Part shown: in pieces, positions 1-11,816 of the stretch
Layout: every line of letters begins with the position of its first letter
Position numbering within the stretch: the first letter of the stretch is position 1
Assembly: GCA_025526995.1 (NCBI GenBank)
Contig: JAHLKG010000034.1
Location: forward strand, 124,001 to 188,000
Source: Powellomyces hirtus
Lineage: Eukaryota; Chytridiomycota; Chytridiomycetes; Spizellomycetales; Powellomycetaceae
Length of the DNA stretch: 64,000 bases
Direction: 5' to 3'
The notes under the pieces: model-generated
Told to the model about the DNA's origin: nothing
Databases searched by the model: none
The model's input: only the letters and a program-made list of their open reading frames with translations
Translations under genes and position numbers: made by a program

Positions 1-2506
1 GCCGGTTGCAAACGCAGTTGCAGTTGGGATGTTGGTGATAGTGGCTGTGGGATTGATTGATGTTGTGGTAGCGATGGTGGTGGTGGTGGTGGTGACAATA
101 GGGTCCGGATCACTACTAAAGATATGTATGACTTTTGGCGGCCGAGTTTGTTTCGCGGGTGTCGGTGTCGCCGCGGTCGAGGAGGCAGCAGAAGCAGCAG
201 CAGCAGCAGCAGCAGCAGCCACCGAAGAAGAAGAAGAAGCCGTGCCATGTTTCCGTTGACTCTTCCCACTCGCCGTTTTTGCCACCCTCCCATTCCCACT
301 CTTTGGTGTTTTCGTTTTCGAGTGCTTTGCAGACTTTGCAGGGGTGATCGTTCCCGCCGCCGCCGCCGCCGCACCTCCACTCCGGTCAACAGGCTTTGCT
401 CCTCTAGCTGCATGCCCGATCACGGCAGTGGGTAATTTCCGTTGCGGGCGGCCGGTAGCAGAGGCGGGGTTAAAGTACAGCGGAGATTCCGCCGCGGGTG
501 TGGTGGTGGGGGTGTTGGAGTTGGAGGGGACGACGGGTTTGCCGCGTCGGAGGGGGCTGGGGAGGGTCAAGTCGGTGAGGGTAGAGACAAAGGGCGGGGG
601 TAGGGGTGCGGGACTGGGTGGGGACGAGTGGGCGAGGAGGTCTCGGCTGATTTTCTGGGTAGTGTGGTTCAGGGGTGCTGTGGTCGTGGTGGGATTTACG
701 GTCTTGTCCAAACTGGGTGTGCGAGCTCTTAATACTGTTTGGTGCGGGATGCGTGCTGGTGGTTGGTGTTGTGGCGGTGCTGGTTCTGACGCCATTCTCG
801 GGATTCCTGTAACAGTCATCAACTCGCCATCCGAATCGTTGCAATCTGCGTCGCGGGGCAAACTCATCATGGCGGAAAGTCCGACATCAGCGGGATCCTT
901 GTATCCCTCTCCTCGCTCAAAGCCTAACGAACAGGGGTCGTCGTCATCAATCGTCATGAGGCTTTCCGCCAGGGTTGGCGAAAAGTCATGCATGGGTTCT
1001 CTGCGGGTGGGTGTTGTAGCGGGGCGGTCTTGTGGCGATGGGAAAGTGAGTGAGGAATGCCTATAGTTTGCTTTGGGATCTGCATCCTTGATGTGGCGAG
1101 GTGGGAGGCTGTGTGGGGAACGAGATGGAGATGGGTGAGGGGTTATGGAGGGAGGCTACGTTGATGTGCACTCGACGTGGACTTACGATGTTCGGGAGGT
1201 TGAGGAAACGGTAGCAGCTTGGTTGAGATGGGACGGCGACTCGGACTCGCTGCGGTGCCTTTTGGCAAGCGGTCGCGTCGTGGTTGCTGCGAGACGCAAT
1301 GGTGGAGTTACAGAATGCGCATGATAGAGGATGAAAGAGGAGACTCACCATCGTTATCCGACTCGTATCCCTTCCGCCTATTGGGAACCGAGACAGATTC
1401 CGTGGGTGTCCATGACTGATTGGTACTCCGAGGCGCCAGCACCGCCGCTGCTCTTCCATCACGAGAAGACCCCGGCGGCGGCGAAACATGGACCGTCGCC
1501 GGATCGGGTTGCTTAATCGGTGTCCCATCCAAGTGTTTATTTTCCTTGACGCTGAGGAGGTGACTCAGTTTCTGCTGTTCAACGGCCGCTTTATAGGCGT
1601 TCCATTGCTTTGTTTTGTGCTCCATTTCGCGTTGCATGGCGGCGAGGCTCTGTTTGGATCGTTCGTACAGGGCGTGGAGTGTGGCTTTTTCGGTCGCGTG
1701 GGATTCGCTCAGTTGGGCCATTTCTCGGTGCAGCCTGAGGGGGGTGGGAGCGAGTGAGTAAGGCCGTTGGGATGGTTGAGGGGGAGTTTCGGTTGGCTTT
1801 TGTGATTTCTTACCGATCGTTTTCTTTGAAAAGCTTTTTGTCGACGGTGGTCGGGCTGGATTCGTCTGGACCAGCAGGTCCCATTTGAGACGACTTGTTG
1901 CGATCCCTGCAAATGTTAGAATGAGCGAGGGCTTTCACGCTCATGTCACGGCCAATAGGGCATTCATTTCTGCATACATGTGCTTTTCCAATTCGGCCTG
2001 ACATTTGCGCAATCGCCTGGCATACTGTTCCGCTCTCGCTTCGGCCTCCTCTGCGCGTGTGGTAGCAGCGGCCAGGGCGACCTTGAGCCTTTCGGCTGCT
2101 CTCGAGGCCTGCTGGCGGGTGGTTTCGAGCAGTGACGAGAGTTGGGCGCGTTCGACGTCAGCGGAGGCTAGTTTGTTCATTGAGTCCAGACGCTGGGCTG
2201 AGAGAGAGCGTGAGAGAGAGCGAGGGAGATGTGAGAGTTGAGCAATGAGAGGGGGAGAGGGGTTGGTTAGCCAGGCAACACACCATTGAGCTCTGCGTTA
2301 TGGAGGTTGAAGACGGAGCATACTGCAGCGGCAAAGGAAGAGGAGGCGTGTAGTGCGCTGTCTGGTCCGGGTTGCATGGGAGGCTTGAAGAGGAGAGCCG
2401 TGCGATGAGGTGGGTTCAACACAATCCCACCTTGAAAGAAGTTGGACCAAAGGCAATGGCGAGCGAGTGGACCATTGTGGCTGTGCAATAGCGAGTATAA
2501 CCGCAT
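1..2506 (-). CDS. Coiled-coil protein, unknown function, 3' end cut by window edge
   Basis: A spliced minus-strand gene running off the left edge. A first exon (about 2284-2506) joins to an exon starting near 2198 (MNKLASADVERAQLSSLL begins at 2180). That exon is a heptad-rich coiled coil with many Ala, Arg and Glu, and it continues over introns near 1880-1925 and 1745-1810 into a second coiled stretch (TEKATLHALYERSKQSLAAM) at about 1720-1550. A short exon near 1200-1285 leads to a long last exon from about 1096 to the edge, which is Ser/Thr/Pro/Ala-rich with acidic patches (MTIDDDDPCSLGFE) and an Ala run encoded by CAG-type repeats. No domain is recognised. The N-terminal coil plus disordered tail would suit a scaffold or cytoskeletal adaptor, but that is inference only. 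The start is uncertain: 2506 is the first Met in frame, and a downstream Met is possible. Codon use matches the neighbours. Confidence 0.6.
199..222. repeat. CAG trinucleotide run inside coding sequence
   Basis: About eight CAG units, followed by an AAG-type run to about 240. Both lie in the last exon of the coiled-coil gene. In the frame I chose for the minus strand they encode Ala and Ser runs, so the repeat is translated. Confidence 0.8.
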
Positions 2507-3113
2507 ATGGGATGATTGAGTTTGGCGCGATGGACGCGTTGGAATTGGAATTGAATGAATGAGTCAGTCAAGCCAATGCGAATATCGATACAAGTAGGGC
2601 GAATGGGATTGAATGGATTGAATGGGATTGAGTGGATTGAATGGGGATTGTCACGAGGGAGGGGAGCTTGCTGGATCTAGGGGGTAATGAAAAGTCAATC
2701 CATCACGTGATAATTCATCTCCCAGCCATGATCACTGAATCAGAGAGAGAATAGGAAGGAAGAATATCTGTCTGTCTGCGACCCACAAGTATCGTCGACC
2801 AGAGTTAGTTGGGGTTGCCATGCCATGTTTCAATGTTGTATTTAGTGGGGCGACGGCCAAAGTGTCGAAAGTCACTCAATGATGGATTTGGGATCTGCGA
2901 TGTGGGCTGCATTAATCTAGGCTGCTGCTGCTGCTGCTGGATATAGGCGAGTGAATGCATAAATGTGGGATGGATAGATGCGGGATGGATGGATCGCGTT
3001 TGAGGAATGGAAGCTGCTGAGCAAAAGGAACGGACAAACGACCAAACGAACGAACATCCACGCGTTGGGATTGGGAAGTCGCCCTCGTCGTCGTCGTCGT
3101 CGTCGTAGCCACA
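2507..3113. other. Intergenic region between divergent genes
   Basis: This separates the minus-strand coiled-coil gene from the plus-strand acidic gene, so it should hold both promoters. I see short direct repeats of a GGATTGAATGG-type unit at about 2610-2645, a CTG run at 2924-2938 and a GTCGTC-type run at 3085-3105 just before the next start codon. I see no further gene or clear regulatory site. Confidence 0.5.
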
Positions 3114-4430
3114 ATGGACGAAAACATCAACCCTTTTGTCGCCCGCACAAACTCCCTCTTTCCATCAACCCACCTTCCCACAAAAACTTACAAACGACGT
3201 GGACCCAGACCACCCACTACCCTTGCCCCTGCAACAACCGAGAACAAGCCTCCTCCTGCTCCCGCCTCTCGTCATCCGCCCGACGCACTACGAGGCCTCA
3301 AAGGTAACGTACACTTCTGCATCCATCACCTCCATCAATCATGATCAAGATCAACTTGATCCACACCCACTGTGCTGTGCCCAGGCAAGGAACAATCCCA
3401 GCAGCAACCACGCGATCGTCACCACCAAACCAAAGTCCCATCTGCAGCACCGGCGGCGGGAACAGGGAGAAAGAGGTTGCCGCTGGGACAGGGACAAGGA
3501 CCTGCACCCTTGGCTCAACGAACAAACAACAGCCAGCTGCAGTCACCCGCAACGACTCGGGCTGTCACAACCCCGCTCAGAACTCGAACAAGCTCCCAAC
3601 AGCCAGCGGTTCTCACAGGTCTTTCGCTGCCCCCTTCCACCCTCGGCATCTTTCACGACTCGCCAGACCAGACCCAAAATGTTCCGGTTCCAACAAGACC
3701 GACGGCAATCGACAATGATCATGATGACCATGCATCGATCTATGGCTCGCCCAGCGACATGTCCATCTCGTCGCTGGCGTCGACCGAGAGCGGAACCGGC
3801 ATGGCTGTGCAAGCGAATGATCGACTGCAACTGCAGCAGCCGCAGCAACCCCAGCGCACGCCCATCCGTCGTCAACCATCCGCATCTCACGCAAAGGTCC
3901 TGAGTACACCGACTGGACATGCATCACCATGGGCCATCACGGACTCGCCCCCTCGCCGTCCCTCGACACGCACCATCAAACGTACCGTCCGCCAGGGAGA
4001 CAACAATGCCGACAAGGACCGTCGCCATCGTGACGACAAAGAGGACAGTCCGTTCATTACCAACCTGTTCAAAACCATGCTCCCGTATCCGCAGCAGCCT
4101 TGGGATCACGACAGTGACTCGTCAATGATCCTGATGAGCGCCATCAAACCAGCGACTGTTCCTCCACCTCAAATGGACAATGCCACTGACGAGGAGGACG
4201 CGGCAACTGTCAGTGCCCAAGCCCTAGCGCTGGAGGATGAGCTGGACGAGGACGACGACGCCGACGACGATGACGATCCGATTGTCAGTTATGGCAACGG
4301 CGAGTTTGCCAACATGGGTCAACAGCCATCATCGGAGGACAGCAGATCTGGCGCTCTTGTCCATCTGTACATGCAGCGAGACGTGCGCGCGCTGCCAGCC
4401 ACGACTGAGCACGACGAATTGACGCTGTAA
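3114..4430 (+). CDS. Ser/Pro-rich acidic protein; possible securin-like anaphase inhibitor
   Basis: Two exons, 3114-3303 and 3385-4430, with a GT-AG intron of 81 nt; the frame runs through the join. The product is about 410 residues, almost wholly low-complexity. The N-terminus (MDENINPFVARTNSLF) precedes a basic Pro-rich part, then KRLPLGQGQ, which fits an RxxL destruction box and resembles the RxPLG boxes of yeast-type securins. A Ser/Asp stretch (SIYGSPSDMSISSLAS) follows, then a basic stretch (RTIKRTVRQG) and a very acidic tail (ELDEDDDADDDDDP). Securins are disordered, with N-terminal degrons and an acidic Pro/Ser-rich separase-binding C-terminus, so the layout fits. There is no KEN box and no residue-level match, so this is a weak suggestion; any disordered nuclear regulator is possible. 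Confidence 0.65.
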
Positions 4431-5127
4431 AATGGGGGACGACATGATGGATCTGGGAATGATCACAGGCAGACACATGAACCTATTATTTCTCGGATGC
4501 TATTTTGTTGTTTTAACCCTATCCCCGCTGTTTTCCTATTTGATGTTTGTTACGTCCTGGTCATTATGTTTTTGTAGAGTTCTCGTCGCTACTAGCTACT
4601 GCTCTTTTACTCTTGTGTGGTTTTCTGTATCCGAGTCTGAGTCTGTATCGATAGTTGATGATCGTGTGACGTCGGCCGCCATGAGGGCATGTGCGTGTGC
4701 TACTGGCATGGGTGTGGAGTAGGAAGAGCATAGATGTAGCATTACATGGAGTGTGTGGGGTTGCCGCCGTGCGATTGGCTCTTCTCTCTCTCATTCATTC
4801 CATCCATGCAATCAATCCCACTCCATCATCATCATCTCCGTTCATTTGTTCATCCACGGACCCCTCACTCGCTGACTGACTCGCTGACTAAAAATAGCAT
4901 TGCTGTAAAGCGCATAGCAAAGGCAAAAGCACGTCTTTTTGCATCACCAAGGAGAATTAACTGATGATTGCCCCCCTATTTGATCTTGCAAGGCCTGCAG
5001 ACCCACCCACCCCACCCGTGCTTGCCCGACGACCACTAGCTGGCTGAGTTGCCTTGCCTTGAAAAACATTGTTACCCCCCTCTCATCCCCCACAATCTCA
5101 TACACACAACGAATATCCCTTGCTGCA
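4431..5127. other. Intergenic, 3' UTR plus aconitase promoter
   Basis: Between two plus-strand genes. It contains T-rich 3' UTR-like sequence at about 4480-4630 and pyrimidine-rich sequence from about 4780 to 5120 that probably includes the aconitase 5' leader. I see no coding sequence, tRNA or long repeat. Confidence 0.45.
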
Positions 5128-8100
5128 ATGCTGGTCTCACACTCTATTGCAAAGGTATGCTACCCCTCCCCACCTACTACCCACAACTCCCATCCCCGTG
5201 GCGCTAGAATGAATCTTGCTTGCTACCCCACGCGACGCCCCATCCGCACTCGTGGGAAAACTGACAGACAAGGGACCAAAGATACCTCCTCCCCTCCTAC
5301 TCCCACTCCCACTTCATGCCATGTAACTCCGCCGCTCACCAATGCAAATTGGCATCCTGCTTTTCTCCTTCCATTAGGCTGTTCGTAGCGGTGCCGCCTC
5401 TCGCACGGTGGCTGCCGCCACGCAGCGATGCACGTTTGCCTCCATTGCCGACAAGAAGGTCTCAATGTCCCAGTTTGAGAACGACAAGTTCATCAACTAC
5501 CAGCGCATCGAGAACAACCTGAAAATCGTCCGTGACAGGTATGTGTCGTCTAGGCCCCCACGCGAGATGCGAGATGAGCCAAGGAATGGCCTGGGGAAAT
5601 GAGAAAAGTGCGTTGAGTAAAAAAGGGCTTCACTCGTGGGACAAAGCAGTGGATGCGGGTTTGCGTTAATTGGCTAGTGTTGGCTCTTGGGTTATAGCAA
5701 GACGGGAGAAGCGGTTTGGAGATTGTGCAAGGTTGCCGCAGATTCAACTTGTCGTCAATATTCGTCTCGGTCTATGGTGGCCTCCAGGACCTTGCGTTAT
5801 AGATATCCTTTGTTTGTTCTGTTATCTTTTGGGAGTGGCTACTATCTTGCTCAAATTCTATTCTTGCATGGCAAAGCTGACCATTGTTTTTTAACCGTCT
5901 TTTTTTTTGGCAGACTTCAGCACCCTCTGACACTGGCCGAGAAGATTGTGTACGGTCACTTGGACAATGCCAAGGAGCAGGACATTGCCCGTGGAAACTC
6001 ATACCTGAAGCTGCGACCTGACCGTGTTGCCTGCCAGGACGCCACCGCCCAGATGGCGCTTCTGCAGTTCATGTCGGCTGGTCTGCCCACCGTTGCCGTT
6101 CCCACCACCGTCCACTGCGATCACTTGATCGAGGCCCAGAAGGGAGGAGTTGCCGATCTCGCTCGCGCCGAGGACATCAACAAGGAAGTCTACGACTTTC
6201 TGGCCACCTGCACAGCCAAATACGGCATTGGTTTCTGGAGGCCGGGATCCGGTATCATCCACCAGATCATCCTGGAAAACTACGCTTTCCCCGGAGGTCT
6301 GATGATTGGAACGGACTCTCACACCCCTAACGCTGGAGGTCTTGGTATGGTCGCTGTGGGTGTCGGAGGTGCCGACGCTGTCGACGTCATGGCCGACATT
6401 CCTTGGGAACTCAAGTGCCCCAACGTCATTGGCGTTAAGCTGACCGGAAAGCTGAACGGATGGACTTCCCCCAAGGGTGAGTGAGCAAAAGGGTCAGAGT
6501 TGCGGGACGCGGTTTTTTGACCGTTCATTTGCTGACGAGCATTTTTTTTTTTTGTTCAGATGTCATCCTGAAGGTTGCGGGTATCCTCACCGTTAAGGGT
6601 GGAACCGGTGCCATCGTCGAGTACTTTGGTGACGGTGTCGACTCCATCTCTTGCACTGGTATGGCCACCATCTGCAACATGGGTGCTGAAATCGGTGCCA
6701 CGACCTCCCTGTTCCCCTACAACCACCGTATGGCCGACTACCTCAAGGCCACCAGCCGTCCCGAGGCCGCCGAATACGCCAACGCCTTCCGTCACAACCT
6801 CACCGCTGACAAGGGCGCCAAGTACGACCGTGTGATTGAGATTGACCTCAACACTCTCGAGCCCCACATCAACGGACCCTTCACCCCCGATCTCTGCACT
6901 CCCATCAGCAAGTTTGCCGAGACCGCTGTCAAGAACGGCTGGCCATTGGAGGTCAAGGCTGGTCTCATTGGATCCTGCACCAACTCGTCCTACGAGGACA
7001 TGGACCGCGCTGCCTCTTTGGCCAAGCAGGCTATCAAGGCCGGTGTCAAGGTCAAGTCCCAGTTCATCATCACCCCCGGTTCTGAGCAGATTCGTGCCAC
7101 CATTGCCCGTGACGGGCAGTCCGAGATCTTTGAGCAGATCAACGGTACCGTTCTGGCCAACGCCTGCGGACCTTGCATTGGTCAGTGGGACCGTCAGGAC
7201 GTGAAGAAGGGCGAGCCCAACACCATCGTCACCTCTTACAACCGTAACTTTACTGGTCGTAACGACGCCAACCCCGCCACCCACGCCTTTGTGACCTCTC
7301 CCGAGCTCACCACCGCCATGGTGTTTGCTGGAACCCTCAAGTTCAACCCGCTGACCGACACCCTGAAGACTGCTGACGGCAAGGACTTCAAGTTTGAGGC
7401 TCCCAACGGCAAGGAGCTTCCCCCTCGTGGTTACGACCCTGGCATGAACACCTACCAGGCTCCTCCCGCTGACCGCTCCAAGGTCGAGGTCAAGGTTGCC
7501 CCTACCTCGAACCGTCTGCAGCTCCTCACCCCCTTTGCCAAGTGGAACGGCAAAGACTACGAGAACATTGAGATCCTGATCAAGGTCAAGGGCAAGTGCA
7601 CCACCGATCACATCTCCATGGCCGGTCCCTGGTTGAAGTACCGTGGACACTTGGACAACATCTCCAACAACATGTTGATTGGTGGCATCAACTCTGCCAA
7701 CGACAAGGCCAACTCGGTCCTCAACGTTCTGTCGGGCAAGTTTGAGCCCGTGCCCCAGACTGCTCGCGCCTACAAAGCCGCCGGCAAGCCGTGGGTAGTC
7801 ATTGGTGACGAAAACTACGGTGAGGGTTCTTCCCGAGAACACGCTGCCCTCGAGGTTCGTCACCTCGGAGGTGTTGCGGTCATTGTCAAGTCCTTTGCCC
7901 GTATCCACGAGACCAACTTGAAGAAGCAGGGCATGCTCCCCCTCGTCTTCTCCAACCCCGCCGACTACGACAAGATTGACCCCTCTGATAAGGTGTCTCT
8001 CATTGGCCTCACCAAGCTCGCTCCAGGATCCCCCGTCACCCTGCGATTGAACAAGAAGGATGGAAGCAAGGTTGACATTCCTCTCAAGCACACCTTCAAC

Positions 8101-8267
8101 GAAGGTCAGATTGGCTGGTTCAAGAGCGGTTCTGCCCTCAACCAGGTATGTTTACGAAAACATTTGGTTACGAAACTTTCTGCTAGCTTTGTCTCGTGTA
8201 ATGAAACTAACATTGGTTCAATTCTTTTGCTCGCTAATTGCAGATGGCTGAAAAGGTTGTCGCCTAA
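5128..8267 (+). CDS. ACO1: Aconitate hydratase, mitochondrial
   Basis: Converts citrate to isocitrate via cis-aconitate in the TCA cycle, in the mitochondrial matrix. Five exons: 5128-5154, 5378-5538, 5914-6476, 6560-8145 and 8244-8267. Their lengths sum to 2361 nt, giving 786 residues with an intact frame, the normal size for mitochondrial aconitases. The first about 30 residues ([20 protein letters not shown]) are Arg/Ser/Ala-rich and acid-free, as in a presequence. Hallmarks are [13 protein letters not shown], the first iron-sulfur Cys in [12 protein letters not shown], the other two in [10 protein letters not shown], and the swivel-domain [12 protein letters not shown]. Coding sequence is strongly biased to C-ending codons, as expected for high expression. 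The tiny first exon and 375-nt second intron stand out, since most introns here are shorter. Identification is secure. Confidence 0.98.
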
Positions 8268-9087
8268 AGGTGCTTACCCCAGGTCTAGCAGCTAGGGGTC
8301 TTACGTTTCGTTTCTCTCCCGATGGAGGCCTTATATCCGTGTTTTAATGGTGTTTTTGGGGATTTGGTTGTTTGGGAGCGTTTTTTTTATCTGTTGTTCT
8401 TTCGTTTTTCCACTCTACACTCTTCTGTATGCATGCACAATCAGAAGTTTTCATCTCATGATTGATTTACCTTTGTGTGAAGTTGCTTTGCTGTGATGAG
8501 GTGATTGAAATCGGGACGACGCGGGCACGGTAATGTGGCGCAGTAATTCAGGAAATGCCAACTCCGCCGATCATTGTCGCCGTATACGCTTCCCTGTCGG
8601 CGACAGAACGCATACTTATTCCTTGCCGGGAAGGGACTATAACTGTCTGGACAAATTGTGAATCGGCGCTCGCATCTGGCGGGGTGTGTGTTCTAAGCGA
8701 CTCATTACGCCGTGTTGACCTGGGCAGGCCAGCCAGGCCCGAGCCTTCCTCACTCAAGTCCCCCCAGATAGATGGTGGATCGTGAAGAATCAGATTCCAG
8801 TACAAAGAACGCGTGTGTGCAAAGTGAATCCAAAGTTGAGTTTAGTTCACAATTCGCGATGGGGGTGTGCGGAGTTGAAGAAGCCAAGTCTTGTTCTAAT
8901 TGTGGTAAGGTTTTAGATGTGAGGGTCTGTGGTCGGGGCTTTTTTTTTTTTTGCTTTCGGGTGGTTTTTTTGGACTGGTCTATCTATCTTCTACGTAAAA
9001 TATAGAAAACAACTCACGGCGTAGATAGTATAATATAACGGACGACGACACACAACAGACACCACAGCCCAGCATCACGAACGCATC
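8268..9087. other. Intergenic, no gene seen
   Basis: Begins with a T-rich aconitase 3' UTR (to about 8480). It then has mixed sequence with short overlapping frames on both strands at 8548-8805 that mirror each other and show no protein-like composition, so I do not call them. A T run lies at 8940-8952. Confidence 0.45.
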
Positions 9088-11816
9088 ATGAACGGCGCCC
9101 CGACACCCCGCAGCAAGCTGAAATCGCAGCCGCAGTCCGCAAAATTCCAATTACAATCACCGTCGCGCGCGTCGTCGTCGTCGGCGGGACCGGCTCCACT
9201 GCTAGTGGACGCTGCTGCTGCTGCACCACCAGCGCTGCCGGGAGCGAATGGTCATCGTGATGGTGGTGGTAGGGGTGACATGAGTGCGAGGAGGAGGTTG
9301 GCGGAGAAATTGGGCGTGCGCCGGCGGACACCCATGGGAGAGTATATCCCGGATGCCGATGGGCCGTTGACCGCGCTTGGTGAGTGCGACAACAAAACAA
9401 AAAGAAAAACATAAAAAAAAGAACAAAACCGAAAACAAAAGCGAGATCGAAATGTCACTTGTAATCTAAATTTTCTTATTTTGTATGTTATGTTATTTTT
9501 ATTTTTTATTTCCACACACCCCAGCTCTCCCGACACCCTCCCCGCACAGCTACACCCCGCACACGGCGAGCTCGGGGCGGTGCATCAGCATCCTCGGCAA
9601 ACCCACCTCCCCGACCACCGCCGCGGAGCTCACACCGGGCCCGCAGAAATACAACACGAGTGCGGCCTTGTCGCCCTGGGTGGTGCCGACGGCCCCCGCG
9701 TGGAGCTTTGCGGGTCGACAGAGGACGCCACGCCGCGATGAGGCTGAGCCGGCCGGCGGCATGTATTGCCCGACCCAGGGCGGTGTGGGGACGGATGCGC
9801 CGATGTTTTCGATGGCGGGGCGGTATGAGGTCGCGGGTGGGTGAGAGAAGAGACAAAAAAAAAACGAGCATGAAGAGAAGAATGAGTGGAGGGCTTGGTT
9901 TTCTGATTTTTAGTGTTTTTTTTTTTTTTTTGGATTTTTAGTCTCGAGTGAACCCGGCCCCGACCACTACTTCCCGCCCGCCTCGGCCGTCGGCCACACA
10001 ACCGCTCCATCCTACACGTTCGGCACCAAGCCCGTGACGACAAGTAAGTGTCAACCGACCCCGCAAAAAAAAACCTCCCCATGTAAATATCCCAGCATTC
10101 ACTAAACCGATCCGTCTTCTTTCTCTCTCTTTGGTTTTCTTCTCCTCGCTCTCTCTCAGCCGAGCCGACGCCCGGCCCGCAATCCTACGACACACCCGCC
10201 ATCCCGCCGCACGCACCGACCGCCCCGCACCACTCGTTTGGCGCGCGCGTCGGGGACGCCGTGTTTGGGGATGAGAAGCATGGCAAGCGAAAGAAAAAAA
10301 AAAAAAGAGAAAAAGAAGAGGCGGAAACTTGAATTTGACCTGTTTATTTTTTTTCTTTTTTGGTTGTGTCTGTCTGCAGCCCTCGGACCCGCCCCGTCAG
10401 CCTACTTTCCGAAACTCACATGGAACGCGAAAGCGGCGACGCTGAAGGGGTGGTATACCGAGAGCAAAGGTACGGCGCGCGCGAACGAACAGGGAAACAG
10501 GCGCACAAAACAAATACAACGGGCTAGAGTTGAAAATTTGAACTCACGCACCCTTTTGTGTGTGTGTTTTTTTTTGTTTGTTTGTTTTTTATAACAGCGC
10601 TCAAGACCCCGGGCCCGGCAAACTATATCATCCCCAATGCACTGTTCTCGGGACCCCAGTTTTCAATGATTGGCCGGAATGCGCCTGGTGGTGGGTAGAG
10701 AAGAGAACAGAAAAAAACAAATCCATAACTTCCCCGTCGGTTATTTATTGCTCGCGAAAAACGCAACTCCTCAACACTAACGCTAACACTCTGTTCTCGA
10801 TCCCCACAGAGGACGCCGACGCTCCTCGGCCCGGCCCGGCAACGTACACCCCGGACGCCGCAGCCACGCGGGCGCGTGGGCCGGCTTATACCCTGAAATC
10901 GCGCGCGGAGACGGGTACGTGTGGATACAGTAGATGAGTCCCGCAAACGGGGGTTACGCCGGCACCATCCGCCGACGTTTATTTTTTTTTGTTTTTTTTT
11001 TTATTTATTTTTTTTATCTACAGCTGCCAACCCCAAAAAGAACCCCGGTCCCGGCTCATACACCCCGCGCGATCGCCAACTGCGCGGCAACGATGGGCAG
11101 AAGGCGACCATGAAGGGACGGTGGCGGGACTTGCTAGGTAAAATGCACAAAAAAACATCAAACAAACTGCCCCCGCGCCCAATATGCGAACCCCTCGTTC
11201 CATCTCCATTCTAACATATCCGCGCGGTTCTCTTTCTTTCCCTTTTGCCTCACACCTCACAACCTGTAGAATGCACCCCGGGCCCCGCCGACTACTCTCC
11301 AACGCGGCACCTCACGCGCGCGCAACTCGCCCGCATCGATGCAGCGCGCGGCGGCCAGGCCAAACCCAAAACGGCCCCCAAACCACCCGTCCACCACCCG
11401 ACCCCGGGCCCCGGCACGTATACCCCGCGGCTGGTGACCACGCCTGCCAAGCCGGGGTTTACGCTGGGAAAGCGGCTGGATGGGCCGAAACGTAAGTAAG
11501 GATGAAAAAACTACGAACGACAAACCAAAAGTCTTTGGGCGCGCCTGCATTAATCTAAATCTAATCTACCTTCCTGCTCTTCCCTAATTTTACTTTTTTT
11601 TTTTTTGGCTTTTTTACCTTGTCATGGGTCCAACGCCCCCCCGCAGTCCCCTCATCCGCACCTCCACGGCTCCCTCCGACAAGCACGCCCGAGTCGCATA
11701 CTGACCACGCTCCAAAGCGCGCGCCGTGCATGGCCGCCTCGTTCAAATCGCGCGCGAGCCCGTACGTCACCGTCTTCCCGACCGTGCGGGTGGATACGTT
11801 GCGGGTGTTGGTGTGA
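9088..11816 (+). CDS. Sperm-tail PG-rich repeat (STPGR/ODF3-like) protein
   Basis: Roughly ten exons carry a series of PGPxxY repeats: TPSPHSYTP, TPGPQKYNT, EPGPDHYFP, TPGPQSYDT, GPAPSAYFP, TPGPANYII, RPGPATYTP, NPGPGSYTP, TPGPADYSP and TPGPGTYTP. Each is followed by a hydrophobic or basic strip such as APSYTFGTKP or PGFTLGKRL. This is the STPGR repeat of ODF3/CIMAP proteins, which bind along axonemal or cortical microtubules in flagellated eukaryotes. The N-terminus (about 95 residues) is Ser/Ala-rich and disordered. Introns usually fall just before a PGP motif, so most repeats sit on their own exon, and several introns contain runs of 10 or more T. Donors and acceptors are GT/AG with phases I could match at the first joins. 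The family is confident; exact ends of two or three middle exons are uncertain. Presence implies a flagellated life stage. Confidence 0.88.

Noticed and set aside
6556..8091. A 511-codon open frame on the minus strand
   Set aside because: It is the exact shadow of the aconitase exon. C-ending codons on the plus strand suppress stops on the other strand; the translation is Val/Gly-rich with no domain.
8548..8805. A small gene downstream of aconitase
   Set aside because: Overlapping frames on both strands of nearly equal length with no conserved pattern, consistent with chance.
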